NCBI GenBank assembly: GCA_946184125.1
Contig: CAMHEL010000007.1
Span: 1 to 58,927 of the forward strand
DNA length: 58,927 nucleotides
Direction of reading: 5' to 3'
From: an uncultured Prevotellaceae bacterium
GTDB taxonomy: Bacteria > Bacteroidota > Bacteroidia > Bacteroidales > Bacteroidaceae
Below, one piece after another: positions 16,853 to 27,002 of the stretch. A program made the position numbers and the translations under genes. The notes beneath the pieces are model-generated. The model did no database searches. It worked only from the letters and a program-made list of their open reading frames with translations, and was not told where the DNA came from. Every line of letters begins with the position of its first letter. The first letter of the stretch is position 1.

Positions 16853-19800
16853 CGCTTGGTGCTCGAAATGTATTTGCCGCCCCGTGTCACCACGATGCCG
16901 TGGTGGTTGTCCGACTTCATGCCGTTGAGTTGGTAGGTGCCTTCCTGACGTGAGCCGGTGGGGGAGATGTGGCTGCTGATGCCCGTGGTGCCTTTCACAT
17001 AGTCATCGATATTCGGCACGAAGTTGATGTCGTAGATGTCGCTCTGACCCGTCGTGGAGGTGAGCCCGAAAATGGTCATGCCCTCGCACACGCTTGGACG
17101 GTCGCCGGAGAAGTTCTCGTAGATGCCGCTTTTTGTCATGTCCCAGGCAATGATGGTGTGCTCCTCATTGTCGAGCGTCACTGTTTCCACACGGGTGGGA
17201 GCCACCTGTGTGCCGTGGTTCGAACCGTTGAGCCACCATAGGTAGGAGGCACCGGCGGCGGTGCTGAGGTTCGTGCCGCGCACCACAAGGTAAATTTGGT
17301 CGCTGCCGATGGTGTAGTCGTGCTCCTGGTATTTGAGCATGAGTGCCACGTTGTTGTTGCCCGTAGCATTCACATGAATCACGTTGCGGGTGTTGTCGTA
17401 AGTGATGTTCGACGCGGAGACGCGGTTCGAATCGCCTGTCGTCCATTCACTGGCGACGAAACGGTAGGCGTTGAGGTTCGGGTTGTAGCCTTTCATCAGG
17501 CGGACGTAGTAGAGACCGGGGCAGAGGGTGGTGGCAGACGCTGTCAGCCGCACCACAAACTGTTTCTTCACCTCTCCCGAGGCATCGGTCACGAGTTGTT
17601 CAGGGATGGCGTATTCAGCATTGTAGAAACCGTTGGCATCCGAGCCTTTCACTGAGTTGGGGATGGTGATGTCGGCCACCTTGGTGCCGTCGATGCTGAG
17701 GGTGCCCTTGCGGCCATGGTCGGCGAGGTTGAAGCGCAGAAGGATGCTCAGGTGGTCAGACTCCTGCCCCTCGTTGTAGAGGGTGTACTGGATGTGCCCG
17801 TTGGCTCTCGCGTCGCGGTAGTGCTCGGTGTTGTAGTCGCCGGTGCTTGAGTCGCTCGAGTAGTTGTATTCGTGACCGGCCTCGCTCTGCTGCTCGCCGG
17901 GCGCCACAAAGTCGAGCGTGCGGGCGGCGAGGGCCTCGTTGGCTGCCTCGCTCTGGGCCATGTCGCTCTTCTCGAAATTCTCTGCGGTCTGCTGATACCA
18001 GTAGCACATGTAGCGGGAGTGGTGAATCTCGTAGAAGGGGCGCAGTTCGAGCTGGCTCCATTTGTAACTGCCCACCCCTTCGCGGCTCGCGTCGATGGTG
18101 AAACGCAGGTTGTCGACTGGCAGACGGTCGATGCGGCTCAGCACACTGCTGCGGTCGCCGATGAGCAATGGCGCGGAGATGAGGTTCTTTGCCGAGGCAC
18201 GGCTGCCCGGTGCGTGGTCCATTCGGCCGCTGCCGGCATACTCATTCTGCAGGCGCTCGTAGGCGAGCTCTGAGGTGGCTGCCTCTGCCGAGGTGGCTGT
18301 GGTAGGTGCGCCGAGGAGGATGGGACCGAATTTGAAGGCGATGTAGTCGGGGTAGTAGGGGCACTCCTCGTAACTCAGTTGCATGGGGAGCCACACCTCG
18401 ATGCGGTCGCCCACAGACCAGTCACGGGCGATGGTGACATAGCTTGCGGTGCCCTCGGTCACTGCGGCGTTCACGGCAGAACCGTTGACCATCACTTGGT
18501 ATTCTTTGCCTGCCCATGACGGGTGACGAACAGCGATGGCGTAACTGCCGGCCTTGGTCACAGTGAGGGTGGTGGTGGCTGTGTTTGAGGTGGGGATGGC
18601 AGAGACGACAGGGTTGATGCAGGGGAAGAGTGTCTCCTGGCGGATGCCAAAGGTCTCGTTGTTAAGCTCGCTTGGGGTGAAGAGGTTGACGTAGAGGGTC
18701 TTGTCGCCGTCGTGGGTGTAGATGAAATGTCCGTATTTCGAGTGGTTCTCCATGCCGGTGCCCACGCAGCACCACATGCCTTGGTTCACCTGGGAGTAGA
18801 TGCGGTAGCCCTGGGGGCGGAGGGTGGTGAAATAGACATAACCGCCAGTCTGGGGGTCGATGGTGGTGAGAATGTGGTTCCACATCGTGTTCTCGTAGAA
18901 GTCGGCATAGCGGGCGTCGCCAGTGCGGTCGGAAAGCATCTCGGTGAGCTTGAGCATGTTGTTCGAGTTGCACGACTCGGGACCGTCCAGCACGTCAATG
19001 TAACGGTTGGCATTGGCACGGGCAAGGAAGTGCTCGTTGACGCTGTTGCCGCCGATGCACACCGTGCGGTGGGTCGCTACGTCATTCCAGAAGTTCAATG
19101 CGGCCTTGCTGTAGGCAGTGGCGGTGGCGTCCTCTTCGTAGACGCGCTCCATGCCGATGTATTTCGGCACCTGGGTGTTGGCGTGCTTGCCGTCGAGGAA
19201 CGTGGCGTTGAGCGTCTGCATGCCGTTGAGCATGGTCTTGTGCGTGTATTTCTTCGCGGCTGCCAGGTATTTGGCGTCGCCGGTGAGCTGATAGGCGTCG
19301 AGCATCGATTCGTTCATGCCGCCGTGCTCGATGTCGAGCACCGTGTTCATGTTGCTGTCGCTCACCTTTGCCACCACGTTGACGCTCCAGTCGGCCAGCT
19401 TCAGAAACATGGCCTTGGCTTGTTCGCTGCCTCCGTAGAGATAGGCGTCGCGCAGGCCGGCAAGGATTTTGTGCTGAACGTAGAAGGGCACCCATCCGCG
19501 GTGGTTGCACAGGGGGGTGATGTTGCCGCCGTAAAGCGCTGTCCAGTCGCTGTTGATAGGCTGTCCACCGATGAAACCATAAAGGCCCTTGGTGTTGTCG
19601 TCGTAGTTGTCCTGGCAGTCTTTCATCACTTTCAGCATATATTCCATGCGCTCTTTGAGGCGCGCCTTCATTTCGCTGTCGTGGCAGGCGGCATAGGCCA
19701 GGGCGAGTGCCGACAGGTAGTGCCCGCCCACGTGCCCGTCGAGGTTGAAACTGGCATCGCCCCAGTTCGAGAACGAGGGGTGGAGACTCTCCCATTTGTA

Positions 19801-20043
19801 GTAGGGACTGCTGCTGTCGGTGGTGGCGCCGAGGCCCGATTGACGCACATAGGGGGTGAGCAGGCGGTCGGTGTCGTATTGGAGAAGGGTGCGGAAATTC
19901 AGCTCCATGGCGGTCTTCATCGGACCGTCGAGCAGGGTCACCTCGTCGAGGGCGAAGTGCTTGGGATAGAGGGCGGTCTGGGCATGGACGGCCATCACAC
20001 AGAGGGTGAAGGCTGCCATGAGGAAAAGGCGATGTGGTCTCAT
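16849..20043 (-). CDS. GH127/GH146-type beta-L-arabinofuranosidase, multidomain
   Basis: A signal peptide ends in VHAQ. The catalytic DUF1680 domain covers roughly residues 25-600: FALDEVTLLDGPMKTAMELN at the start, GGQPINSDW and WVPFYVQHKILAGL in the (alpha/alpha)6 barrel, then CIGGNSVNEHF, GPESCNSNNMLKLTE and GMWCCVGTGMENHSKYG, the Glu/Cys cluster that binds zinc and supplies the Cys nucleophile in this family. These enzymes remove L-arabinofuranose from arabinan side chains of pectin. A long C-terminal region (residues 610-1064) holds beta-rich domains, then a short end (TYQLNGMKSDNHHGIVVTRG) like C-terminal segments of Prevotella secreted proteins. aguA overlaps its stop by 4 bp. Family is confident; linkage specificity is inferred. 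Confidence 0.9.
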   Translation of the reverse strand: MRPHRLFLMAAFTLCVMAVHAQTALYPKHFALDEVTLLDGPMKTAMELNFRTLLQYDTDRLLTPYVRQSGLGATTDSSSPYYKWESLHPSFSNWGDASFNLDGHVGGHYLSALALAYAACHDSEMKARLKERMEYMLKVMKDCQDNYDDNTKGLYGFIGGQPINSDWTALYGGNITPLCNHRGWVPFYVQHKILAGLRDAYLYGGSEQAKAMFLKLADWSVNVVAKVSDSNMNTVLDIEHGGMNESMLDAYQLTGDAKYLAAAKKYTHKTMLNGMQTLNATFLDGKHANTQVPKYIGMERVYEEDATATAYSKAALNFWNDVATHRTVCIGGNSVNEHFLARANANRYIDVLDGPESCNSNNMLKLTEMLSDRTGDARYADFYENTMWNHILTTIDPQTGGYVYFTTLRPQGYRIYSQVNQGMWCCVGTGMENHSKYGHFIYTHDGDKTLYVNLFTPSELNNETFGIRQETLFPCINPVVSAIPTSNTATTTLTVTKAGSYAIAVRHPSWAGKEYQVMVNGSAVNAAVTEGTASYVTIARDWSVGDRIEVWLPMQLSYEECPYYPDYIAFKFGPILLGAPTTATSAEAATSELAYERLQNEYAGSGRMDHAPGSRASAKNLISAPLLIGDRSSVLSRIDRLPVDNLRFTIDASREGVGSYKWSQLELRPFYEIHHSRYMCYWYQQTAENFEKSDMAQSEAANEALAARTLDFVAPGEQQSEAGHEYNYSSDSSTGDYNTEHYRDARANGHIQYTLYNEGQESDHLSILLRFNLADHGRKGTLSIDGTKVADITIPNSVKGSDANGFYNAEYAIPEQLVTDASGEVKKQFVVRLTASATTLCPGLYYVRLMKGYNPNLNAYRFVASEWTTGDSNRVSASNITYDNTRNVIHVNATGNNNVALMLKYQEHDYTIGSDQIYLVVRGTNLSTAAGASYLWWLNGSNHGTQVAPTRVETVTLDNEEHTIIAWDMTKSGIYENFSGDRPSVCEGMTIFGLTSTTGQSDIYDINFVPNIDDYVKGTTGISSHISPTGSRQEGTYQLNGMKSDNHHGIVVTRGGKYISSTKR

Positions 20044-20123
20044 GTTGGTTGGGATGGTTGGGGTGGTTAGTGTGGATTAGGTGATGAGGTGTAGAAGGGG
20101 AGAGGAGGGGCGATGGTGTCGTC

Positions 20124-20903
20124 TCAGGTGTTGTCTTTGGGATGGTGCCCGGTAACGGCGGAGCGCATCTCCTTGAGCAGGTCGCTGGCGAAAATGAAGT
20201 CGGTGAGGCGCTTGTTGGTGGATTCGAGAATCTCGGCGCTGCAGCCCTGCCAGTCCTTGCGGCCCTGGTAGATGAAGATGATGTTCTCGCCGATGCCCAT
20301 CACCGAGTTCATGTCGTGTGTGTTGATGATGGTCGTGGTGTTGTATTCCTTGGTGATGCTGCTGAGCAGTTCGTCGATGACAAGCGAGGTCTTGGGGTCG
20401 AGGCCGGAGTTGGGCTCGTCGCAGAAGAGGTATTGCGGATTGAGGGCGATGGCACGTGCGATGGCGACGCGCTTCTGCATGCCGCCTGAGATTTCGCCTG
20501 GGTATTTTGACTGCGCCTCGACGAGGTTGACACGGTCGAGGCATTCTTGTGCTCGCTTCACACGCTCGCGGTAGTTCATGTTCGAGAACATATCGAGGGG
20601 GAACATCACGTTCTCAAGCACGGAAAGGGAGTCGAATAGGGCGGCGCTCTGGAATATCATGCCCATCTCACGGCGAAGATGTATCTTTTCCTTCTTGCTC
20701 ATGGCGCAGAAGTCGCGGCCGTCATACAAGACTTGCCCGCTCGTGGGGTCGAGAAGGCCTACGAGGTTCTTCATCAGCACTGTCTTGCCCGAACCGCTCT
20801 GACCGATAATCAGATTGGTCTTGCCGTTTTCGAAAACAGCACTGACGTTGTGAAGCACCTCCTTGTCTTCAAATGCCTTGCATAGATTCTTGATTTCTAT
20901 CAT
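20124..20903 (-). CDS. mlaF: ABC transporter ATPase, MlaF type
   Basis: This 259-residue ATP-binding subunit has Walker A GQSGSGKT, Q-loop GMIFQSAALFDSLSVLENVMFPL, signature ISGGMQKRVAIARA, Walker B LFCDEPNSGLDP and switch His in IINTHDM. SALFDSLSV and the GMQKR signature are typical of the Mla/Mce-associated ATPases that power phospholipid transport between the inner and outer membranes. The permease gene lies 37 bp upstream on the same strand. No MlaD (MCE) gene is present here, although these often follow in Bacteroidales, so it may be encoded elsewhere. Confidence 0.88.
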   Translation of the reverse strand: MIEIKNLCKAFEDKEVLHNVSAVFENGKTNLIIGQSGSGKTVLMKNLVGLLDPTSGQVLYDGRDFCAMSKKEKIHLRREMGMIFQSAALFDSLSVLENVMFPLDMFSNMNYRERVKRAQECLDRVNLVEAQSKYPGEISGGMQKRVAIARAIALNPQYLFCDEPNSGLDPKTSLVIDELLSSITKEYNTTTIINTHDMNSVMGIGENIIFIYQGRKDWQGCSAEILESTNKRLTDFIFASDLLKEMRSAVTGHHPKDNT

Positions 20904-20940
20904 GGTAGTGGTTTCGGTTGCAGGATTGATGTGACGGGGG

Positions 20941-21687
20941 CTAAGACAGCAGTTGGGTGAGGAAGACGTCGGAGAAGAGTATCAGAACGCTGCTCGACAC
21001 CACGGCATCGGTGCTCGACTTGCCCACCTCCACGGAACCGCCCTTGACGGTATAGCCATAATAGGACGATACGCTCGAGATGATGAAGGCGAAAAACAGA
21101 CTCTTGATGATGCTCATCCACATGAACCAAGCCTTGAAATCATGCTGAAGACCTATGGTGAGGTCGTCGGGGCTCAGAACATGGCCAATATAGGCCGTGG
21201 CATAGGCGCCAAGAACTCCTGTCGTGGCACTGAATATCACAAGGAACGGCATGATGGTCACCATACCGAGAATCTTGGGAAGAATGAGGTAACTGGCTGA
21301 GTTGACACCCATGATCTCAAGGGCGTCAATCTGCTGAGTGACACGCATGGTGCCAAGTTCGGAAGCGATATTCGAACCTACCTTGCCGGCAAGGATGAGA
21401 CACATGATCGAGGACGAGAATTCCAAAAGCATGATCTCGCGGGTGGTGTAGCCCGTCACAAAACGGGGCATCCAGGGACTTTGGATGTTCAGCTTCATCT
21501 GGATGCAGATGACTGCACCGATGAAGAATGAGATGAGCAGCACTATGCCGATGGAGTCGACACCAAGGGCCGACATCTCCTTCACGTATTTCTTGAAAAA
21601 CATCCTCATGCGCTCGGGACGCGAGAAAGTGCGGCCCATGAGTATCAGATATTCTCCAAATGTCTGAAGCGAATGGATGACAAACAT
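20941..21687 (-). CDS. mlaE: MlaE-type ABC transporter permease
   Basis: This integral membrane permease carries the MlaE signature LEFSSSIMCLILAGKVGSNIASELGTMRVTQQIDALEIMGVNSASYLILPKIL, with the usual five to six hydrophobic segments and a C-terminal SVSSYYGYTVKGGSVEVGKSSTDAVV. The start MFVIHSLQTFGEYLILMG at 21687 was chosen over the longer frame, which would begin inside upstream AT-rich DNA and pre-date the predicted promoter at 21710-21717. It pairs with the ATPase 37 bp downstream. The role is lipid transport for outer-membrane asymmetry, by family. Confidence 0.88.
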   Translation of the reverse strand: MFVIHSLQTFGEYLILMGRTFSRPERMRMFFKKYVKEMSALGVDSIGIVLLISFFIGAVICIQMKLNIQSPWMPRFVTGYTTREIMLLEFSSSIMCLILAGKVGSNIASELGTMRVTQQIDALEIMGVNSASYLILPKILGMVTIMPFLVIFSATTGVLGAYATAYIGHVLSPDDLTIGLQHDFKAWFMWMSIIKSLFFAFIISSVSSYYGYTVKGGSVEVGKSSTDAVVSSSVLILFSDVFLTQLLS

Positions 21688-21709
21688 GATGAATTGGTCA
21701 ATTTGACTG

Positions 21710-21717
21710 CAAAAGTA
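21710..21717 (-). promoter_or_regulatory. -7 box for mlaE-mlaF
   Basis: TACTTTTG read on the minus strand, 22 bp before the chosen mlaE start. No good TTTG is seen at the expected -33 distance, so this is only a partial match. Confidence 0.5.
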
Positions 21718-21862
21718 AGGAAAATGTGGCAAAAAATGAAATAACTGAGGGGCTTTTGTCATTCTTAACTGTCTTTTATTTGCCAAAAACGCATGATTTT
21801 GACAGATTGAAGGAAAAACATGACAGAAAAAAACAAGGTGAAACAAAAAAATGACCAAATGA

Positions 21863-21893
21863 TTGGCAATTATGCAAAATCTCCGTAACTTTG
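21863..21893 (+). promoter_or_regulatory. Promoter of the ilvD operon
   Basis: TTGG at 21863-21866, 19 bp, then TAACTTTG at 21886-21893. Transcription would start near 21900, leaving a leader of about 90 nt before ilvD in which no riboswitch or attenuator was recognised. Confidence 0.65.
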
Positions 21894-21989
21894 CATCTTC
21901 GTGTGGGTTCTGCCTCTTTGGACTAACGGCTGAATGCAGCTTCCCTCGAAAGATAATGAATGGAAAAACTCTAAAAAAAATATATATAG

Positions 21990-23822
21990 ATGACTATGGA
22001 ATGGAAACATCCGCTGAGAAGTGCTGTCTGCACTGAAGGACGCAAGATGGCCGGGGCAAGGGCGCTATGGGTCGCCGCCGGCATGAAGCACGAGCAAATA
22101 GGAAAACCTATCATCGCTGTCGTCAACTCGTTCACACAGTTCGTACCAGGGCACACTCACCTGCATGAGGTGGGACAACTGGTGAAACGGGTGATCGAGG
22201 AGCAGGGATGCTATGCTGCTGAGTTCAACACCATCGCCATCGATGATGGCATCGCCATGGGGCACAATGGCATGCTTTACTCGCTGCCGTCACGCGATAT
22301 CATCGCCGACTCTGTGGAATATATGGTCAATGCACACAAGGCCGATGCCATGGTGTGCATATCCAACTGCGACAAGGTGACGCCGGGCATGCTCATGGCT
22401 GCCATGAGGCTCAATATTCCTGCCATCTTCGTCAGCGGAGGACCCATGGAGGCCGGACGATGGCGCGGGGAGAACGCCGACCTCATCACTGCCATGGTGA
22501 AAGGGGCAGACCCAACGATGACCGACCAGGAAATCGAGGAGCTCGAGCATTGCGCATGCCCAGGATGCGGAAGCTGTTCGGGAATGTTCACCGCCAACTC
22601 CATGAACTCGCTCACCGAGGCCATCGGACTCTCATTGCCCGGAAACGGCACCATCGTCGCCACGCATGTCAACCGGCTGAGGCTCTTTGAGGATGCCGCC
22701 AAAATCATCGTCGAGAATGCCTACAAATACTACCGCGATGGCGATGAAAGCGTTCTGCCAAGAAGCATCGCAACACGCAAGGCTTTCCTCAATGCCATGA
22801 CGCTCGACATCGCCATGGGTGGGTCCACCAACACCGTCCTCCACCTGCTCGCAGTAGCACAGGAGGCGGGCGTCGATTTCACCATGAAGGACATCGATGA
22901 ACTCTCACGAAAGGTGCCGTGCCTCTGCAAACTGTCGCCCAACACCAGCAAATACAGCGTGCAGGACTGCAACCGTGCGGGGGGAATACTCGGCATTTTG
23001 TATGAACTGGACAAGGGAAAACTGATTGACGGCGATGCCATACGTGTCGATGGCATGACACTGCGCGACGCCATCTGCAAATACTCCATCGTCGATATCT
23101 CAACTGTCTTTAGTGGCATTGACTATGATGCCATGCGCATCTACTTGAGCGCACCGGGCGGGGAGTTCTCCACGAAGATGGGCTCGCAGGATAAAACATT
23201 CGATGGATTCGATTGGGACCGCAGGAATGGATGCATCCGCGACATCGAGCATGCCTACACCAAGGATGGCGGACTCGCGGTCCTCTTCGGAAATATCGCA
23301 CAGGATGGATGCGTGGTGAAGACTGCCGGAGTGGACGAGGAACTGTGGACCTTCCGAGGACCGGCTAAAGTCTTCGACTCTCAGGAGGAAGCCTGCGACG
23401 GTATTCTCGGAGGCAAGGTGAAAAGCGGCGACTGCGTCGTCATCACACATGAGGGACCTAAAGGGGGGCCGGGGATGCAGGAGATGCTTTACCCCACATC
23501 ATATATCAAGAGCATGCATTTAGGAAAGGAATGCGCACTCATTACCGACGGACGATTCTCGGGAGGTACTTCCGGACTGAGCATCGGGCACATCTCGCCC
23601 GAGGCGGCTTCGGGAGGAAATATCGGGAAAATCGTCGACGGCGACATCATCGAGATTGATATCCCCAGCCGCACCATTAATGTCGTACTCACCGACGAGG
23701 AACTGGCTGCAAGACCTATGCGGCCACTCACCAGAAACCGCCAGGTGAGCAAGGCGCTGAAGGCTTATGCGCAAAGCGTAAGCTCGGCCGACAAGGGGGG
23801 CGTGAGAATCATCGAAGACTAA
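21990..23822 (+). CDS. ilvD: Dihydroxy-acid dehydratase
   Basis: An Fe-S enzyme that dehydrates dihydroxyvalerate and dihydroxymethylvalerate to the keto acids of valine and isoleucine. Cluster-binding cysteines are seen in [19 protein letters not shown] and [21 protein letters not shown]. Other family blocks are [35 protein letters not shown] and [25 protein letters not shown]. Its 610 residues are standard. It is the first gene of the operon ilvD-ilvB-ilvN-thioesterase, with ilvB 33 bp downstream. Confidence 0.97.
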   Translation: MTMEWKHPLRSAVCTEGRKMAGARALWVAAGMKHEQIGKPIIAVVNSFTQFVPGHTHLHEVGQLVKRVIEEQGCYAAEFNTIAIDDGIAMGHNGMLYSLPSRDIIADSVEYMVNAHKADAMVCISNCDKVTPGMLMAAMRLNIPAIFVSGGPMEAGRWRGENADLITAMVKGADPTMTDQEIEELEHCACPGCGSCSGMFTANSMNSLTEAIGLSLPGNGTIVATHVNRLRLFEDAAKIIVENAYKYYRDGDESVLPRSIATRKAFLNAMTLDIAMGGSTNTVLHLLAVAQEAGVDFTMKDIDELSRKVPCLCKLSPNTSKYSVQDCNRAGGILGILYELDKGKLIDGDAIRVDGMTLRDAICKYSIVDISTVFSGIDYDAMRIYLSAPGGEFSTKMGSQDKTFDGFDWDRRNGCIRDIEHAYTKDGGLAVLFGNIAQDGCVVKTAGVDEELWTFRGPAKVFDSQEEACDGILGGKVKSGDCVVITHEGPKGGPGMQEMLYPTSYIKSMHLGKECALITDGRFSGGTSGLSIGHISPEAASGGNIGKIVDGDIIEIDIPSRTINVVLTDEELAARPMRPLTRNRQVSKALKAYAQSVSSADKGGVRIIED

Positions 23823-23855
23823 GTTCAAATTGTCAAAAAACCAACAAGATAATCA

Positions 23856-25568
23856 ATGAATGAGACAATCACCGGTGCCGAGGCCCTCATGCGTGCTTTG
23901 CGCGATGAGGGGGTGACTACCATCTTCGGCTATCCCGGGGGCGCCATCATGCCTGTCTATGATGCCCTCTACGACTACACCTACGGCGACAACCCTGTGT
24001 TCAAACACATCCTTGTCAGGCACGAACAGGCGGCAGCCCATGCCGCCGAGGGATATGCCAGAGTCAGCGGGGAAGTGGGAGTCTGCCTCGTCACAAGCGG
24101 ACCAGGAGCCACCAATACCCTCTCGGGAGTGGCCGACGCCATGATGGACTCCACACCCATCGTCGTCATCGCAGGACAGGTGGGGGTAGGGGCTCTCGGA
24201 ACCGACGCCTTCCAGGAGGTCGACCTCGTCGGCGTAGCACAGCCCATCTCGAAATGGAGCTATCAGATAAGACGGCCTGAGGATGTGGCATGGGCCGTAA
24301 GCAGGGCTTTCTTCATCGCAAGAAGCGGAAGACCTGGACCCGTGGTGCTCGACTTCCCCAAAAACGCACAAGTATGTACCACACAGTGGGAAACGAAGCA
24401 TGTTGACTTCATCAGAAGCTATGTGCCGTATCCAAAACCTTCCGAACAAAGCATCAGAATGGCGGCGGATATCATCAACAATGCCAAGAAACCCCTGGCG
24501 CTCGTGGGCCAGGGCGTGGAACTGGGAAATGCGCAAAACGAACTCATCGAGATGCTCGAGAAAGCCGACATCCCGGCGGGAAGGACCTTGCTGGGACTAT
24601 CCGCTCTGCCCTCCGACCATCCGCTGAATGTGGGAATGCTCGGCATGCACGGCAATCTCGCGCCAAACGTGAAGGAGCAGGAGTGCGACGTCATTATCGC
24701 CATTGGCATGAGGTTCAGCGACAGGGTGACCGGACGTACCGACACCTATGCCAAGCAGGCAAAGGTCATTCATCTCGATATCGACAAGTCGGAAATCGAT
24801 AAGAACGTCAAAACCGACGTGGCGGTCATTGGCGACTGCAAAACCACCTTGCCGGCCATCACAAGGCTGCTCAGAAAAGCCAACCACAGCGAGTGGAGGG
24901 CTTCATTCTTGCCGCTCGACGAACAGGAACGGCAGAGGGTCATCGAACCGGCCATACACCCCAGCCAGGGACCACTCCTCATGGGGGAGGTGGTCAACGC
25001 CGTGGCTGAGGCAACAAAGGGAGAGGCTGTCCTCGTCACCGATGTCGGACAAAACCAGATGTTCGCATGCCGATATTTCAAGTACCGACAAAAACGCTCT
25101 GTCGTCAGCAGCGGCGGACTGGGAACCATGGGCTTCGGACTGCCCGCTGCCATAGGGGCCACGTTCGGGGCTCCACATCGCACCATCTGCCTCTTCACCG
25201 GTGACGGAGGAATGCAGATGAGCCTGCAGGAACTGGGAACCATCATGGAGCAGAGGTCGCCAGTGAAAATGGTTCTGCTCAACAACAATTTCCTCGGAAA
25301 TGTCAGACAGTGGCAGGACATGTTCTTCGAAAGGAGAAAGTCTTTCACCAGAATGCTCAATCCTAAGTATGGACTCATCTGCCAGGCATACCACATCGGG
25401 TACCGGCTGGTGACCGATAGGGCCGACCTCAACAAGGCCATACAAGAGATGCTCTCTACCGAAGGACCTTTCCTCATGGAATGTGCCATCTTGGAAGAAG
25501 ACAATGTGATGCCCATGACTCCTCCGGGAAAAAGCGTCGATGAGATGATGCTCGGCATTGATGACTGA
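23856..25568 (+). CDS. ilvB: Acetolactate synthase large subunit
   Basis: This thiamine-diphosphate enzyme condenses two pyruvates, or pyruvate plus 2-ketobutyrate, as the committed step of branched-chain amino acid synthesis. It shows FGYPGGAIMPVYDAL, the catalytic Glu in VRHEQAAAHAAEGYAR, an FAD-binding central domain (GMLGMHGNLAPN) and the ThDP motif GDGGMQMSLQELGT ending in NNNFLGNVRQWQ. The length of 570 residues is typical of the catalytic subunit. It is followed by the regulatory subunit gene; a repeat element of the AAGTAGGT family fills the 115-bp gap between them. Confidence 0.97.
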   Translation: MNETITGAEALMRALRDEGVTTIFGYPGGAIMPVYDALYDYTYGDNPVFKHILVRHEQAAAHAAEGYARVSGEVGVCLVTSGPGATNTLSGVADAMMDSTPIVVIAGQVGVGALGTDAFQEVDLVGVAQPISKWSYQIRRPEDVAWAVSRAFFIARSGRPGPVVLDFPKNAQVCTTQWETKHVDFIRSYVPYPKPSEQSIRMAADIINNAKKPLALVGQGVELGNAQNELIEMLEKADIPAGRTLLGLSALPSDHPLNVGMLGMHGNLAPNVKEQECDVIIAIGMRFSDRVTGRTDTYAKQAKVIHLDIDKSEIDKNVKTDVAVIGDCKTTLPAITRLLRKANHSEWRASFLPLDEQERQRVIEPAIHPSQGPLLMGEVVNAVAEATKGEAVLVTDVGQNQMFACRYFKYRQKRSVVSSGGLGTMGFGLPAAIGATFGAPHRTICLFTGDGGMQMSLQELGTIMEQRSPVKMVLLNNNFLGNVRQWQDMFFERRKSFTRMLNPKYGLICQAYHIGYRLVTDRADLNKAIQEMLSTEGPFLMECAILEEDNVMPMTPPGKSVDEMMLGIDD

Positions 25569-25602
25569 CAGCATCACCACTTTCCTTACTCGACAATACG
25601 CT

Positions 25603-25679
25603 TAAGTAGGTGAACGGAAAAAGATAATAGTCAAACACCTACAGGAATGATAGTAACAGATAAATTTGATTACTTATTT
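25603..25679. repeat. AAGTAGGT-family element between ilvB and ilvN
   Basis: It begins AAGTAGGTGA, contains CACCTAC, then the conserved core GAATGATAGTAACAGAT and a degenerate right end TTTGATTACTTATTT, 4 bp before ilvN. Here the ATG of the core is out of frame with ilvN, unlike in the hutH copy. It lacks the 102-bp foldback. Confidence 0.7.
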
Positions 25680-25683
25680 GCAA

Positions 25684-26235
25684 ATGCAGAAAACATTCTA
25701 TACGCTGCTCGTCTATTCTGAGAACATCGCGGGTATCCTTAATCAGATTACTGCCGTGTTCACCAGAAGGCAGGTCAATATCGAGAGCCTCAATGTCTCG
25801 GCTTCCAGCATCGAGGGGGTGCACAAATACACCATCACCGCATGGAGCACACCCGACCAGATAGAGAAAATCACCAAGCAGATAGAAAAGAAAATCGATG
25901 TGGTGAAGGCCAAGTTCTATACCGATGACCAACTCTTCATCAGGGAGACAGGCCTTTACAAACTCTCCACTCAGGTGGTGCTCGACAACCCCGAGGTGTC
26001 GCGCATCATACGCCGATACGATGCCAATATCACGGAGGTCAATCCCACCTACGTCGCTGTCATGAAAAGTGGCATGACCGAGGACATCGTGTCCATGTTC
26101 AGGGCACTCAACGAGTTCGGATGCGTGCTGCAATATACCCGGAGCGGGCGCATCGCCATCACAAGAAGCACAGAAGAGGAGGTCAGCGCTTTCCTCGAAC
26201 AACAACAACAAAATTACGAGGATGGAAATAGATAA
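25684..26235 (+). CDS. ilvN: Acetolactate synthase regulatory subunit
   Basis: A 183-residue protein with an N-terminal ACT domain (FYTLLVYSENIAGILNQITAVFTRRQVNIESLNVS) and a second ACT-like half (VVLDNPEVSRIIRRYDANITEV). This subunit stimulates IlvB and gives feedback control by valine. The start ATG at 25684 (MQKTFYTLLVYSEN) matches the family; the longer frame would start at a TTG inside the repeat element. It overlaps the thioesterase gene by 14 bp. Confidence 0.93.
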   Translation: MQKTFYTLLVYSENIAGILNQITAVFTRRQVNIESLNVSASSIEGVHKYTITAWSTPDQIEKITKQIEKKIDVVKAKFYTDDQLFIRETGLYKLSTQVVLDNPEVSRIIRRYDANITEVNPTYVAVMKSGMTEDIVSMFRALNEFGCVLQYTRSGRIAITRSTEEEVSAFLEQQQQNYEDGNR

Positions 26236-26995
26236 AGTGGGGTGCTATCCCTTTCTCGCCGAGCCTTTCCACTGCGATGTCTCGCGAAGGCTCTTCATGG
26301 GCCACCTGGGCAACCACTTGCTCAATGCTGCCGACTTCCACTCACAGCACAGGGGGTTCGGTATGACATTCCTGGGTACCATCAACAAGACGTGGGTGCT
26401 CTCACGACTTGCTATTGAGATGGAGGAAATGCCTCCCATGTACACGCAATTCAATGTCGAGACGTGGGTGGAGAATGCCATGCGGTTCTTCACACAGCGT
26501 AATTTCAAGGTGGCCGACTCCAAGACGGGAAAAGTGTTCGGCTATGGGCGCTCCGTCTGGGCCATGATCGACACCGACACACGGCAGCCTGCCAACTTGC
26601 TGGAAATCAACGATGGTGCCATCAACGACTATGTGGAGCGCGACAAACCATGCCCCATCGACAAGGTGTCGAGGGTCAACGTCGCCAACGATGCTCCGCT
26701 CGTCGCTTCTTTCGTGACTCGATACAACGACATCGATATCAATGGTCATCTCAACAGCGTGAAGTACATCGAGCACGTGCTCGACCTCTTCGACCTCGAG
26801 TGGTATGCAAGCCACAGACTCAAAAGATTCGAAATAGCTTATGTGGCGGAGGCACATATCGGCGATACCATCCATATCTACAGGGAACTCGACGACGATG
26901 GACTCACTTTCAGATTCAGAATGGCTAAAGTCGACAACGAAACCGGAGATGATGTGGAAATATGCAGAAACCTCGCCACTTTCGTTAATCAGTGA
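26222..26995 (+). CDS. Acyl-ACP thioesterase family protein
   Basis: The 257-residue protein has two hotdog-fold halves: residues about 8-130 with NHLLNAADFHSQHRGFGM and WVLSRLAIEMEEMP, and 145-255 with VTRYNDIDINGHLNSVKYIEHVLDLF, where N-x-H is the active-site pattern of plant-type FatA/FatB and bacterial acyl-ACP thioesterases. It would release fatty acids from acyl carrier protein in the cytoplasm. Its position in the ilv operon, overlapping ilvN by 14 bp, suggests coordination of branched-chain precursor supply with fatty acid metabolism; this is inference from context. Confidence 0.85.
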   Translation: MEIDKVGCYPFLAEPFHCDVSRRLFMGHLGNHLLNAADFHSQHRGFGMTFLGTINKTWVLSRLAIEMEEMPPMYTQFNVETWVENAMRFFTQRNFKVADSKTGKVFGYGRSVWAMIDTDTRQPANLLEINDGAINDYVERDKPCPIDKVSRVNVANDAPLVASFVTRYNDIDINGHLNSVKYIEHVLDLFDLEWYASHRLKRFEIAYVAEAHIGDTIHIYRELDDDGLTFRFRMAKVDNETGDDVEICRNLATFVNQ

Positions 26996-27002
26996 AAGAA
27001 AT

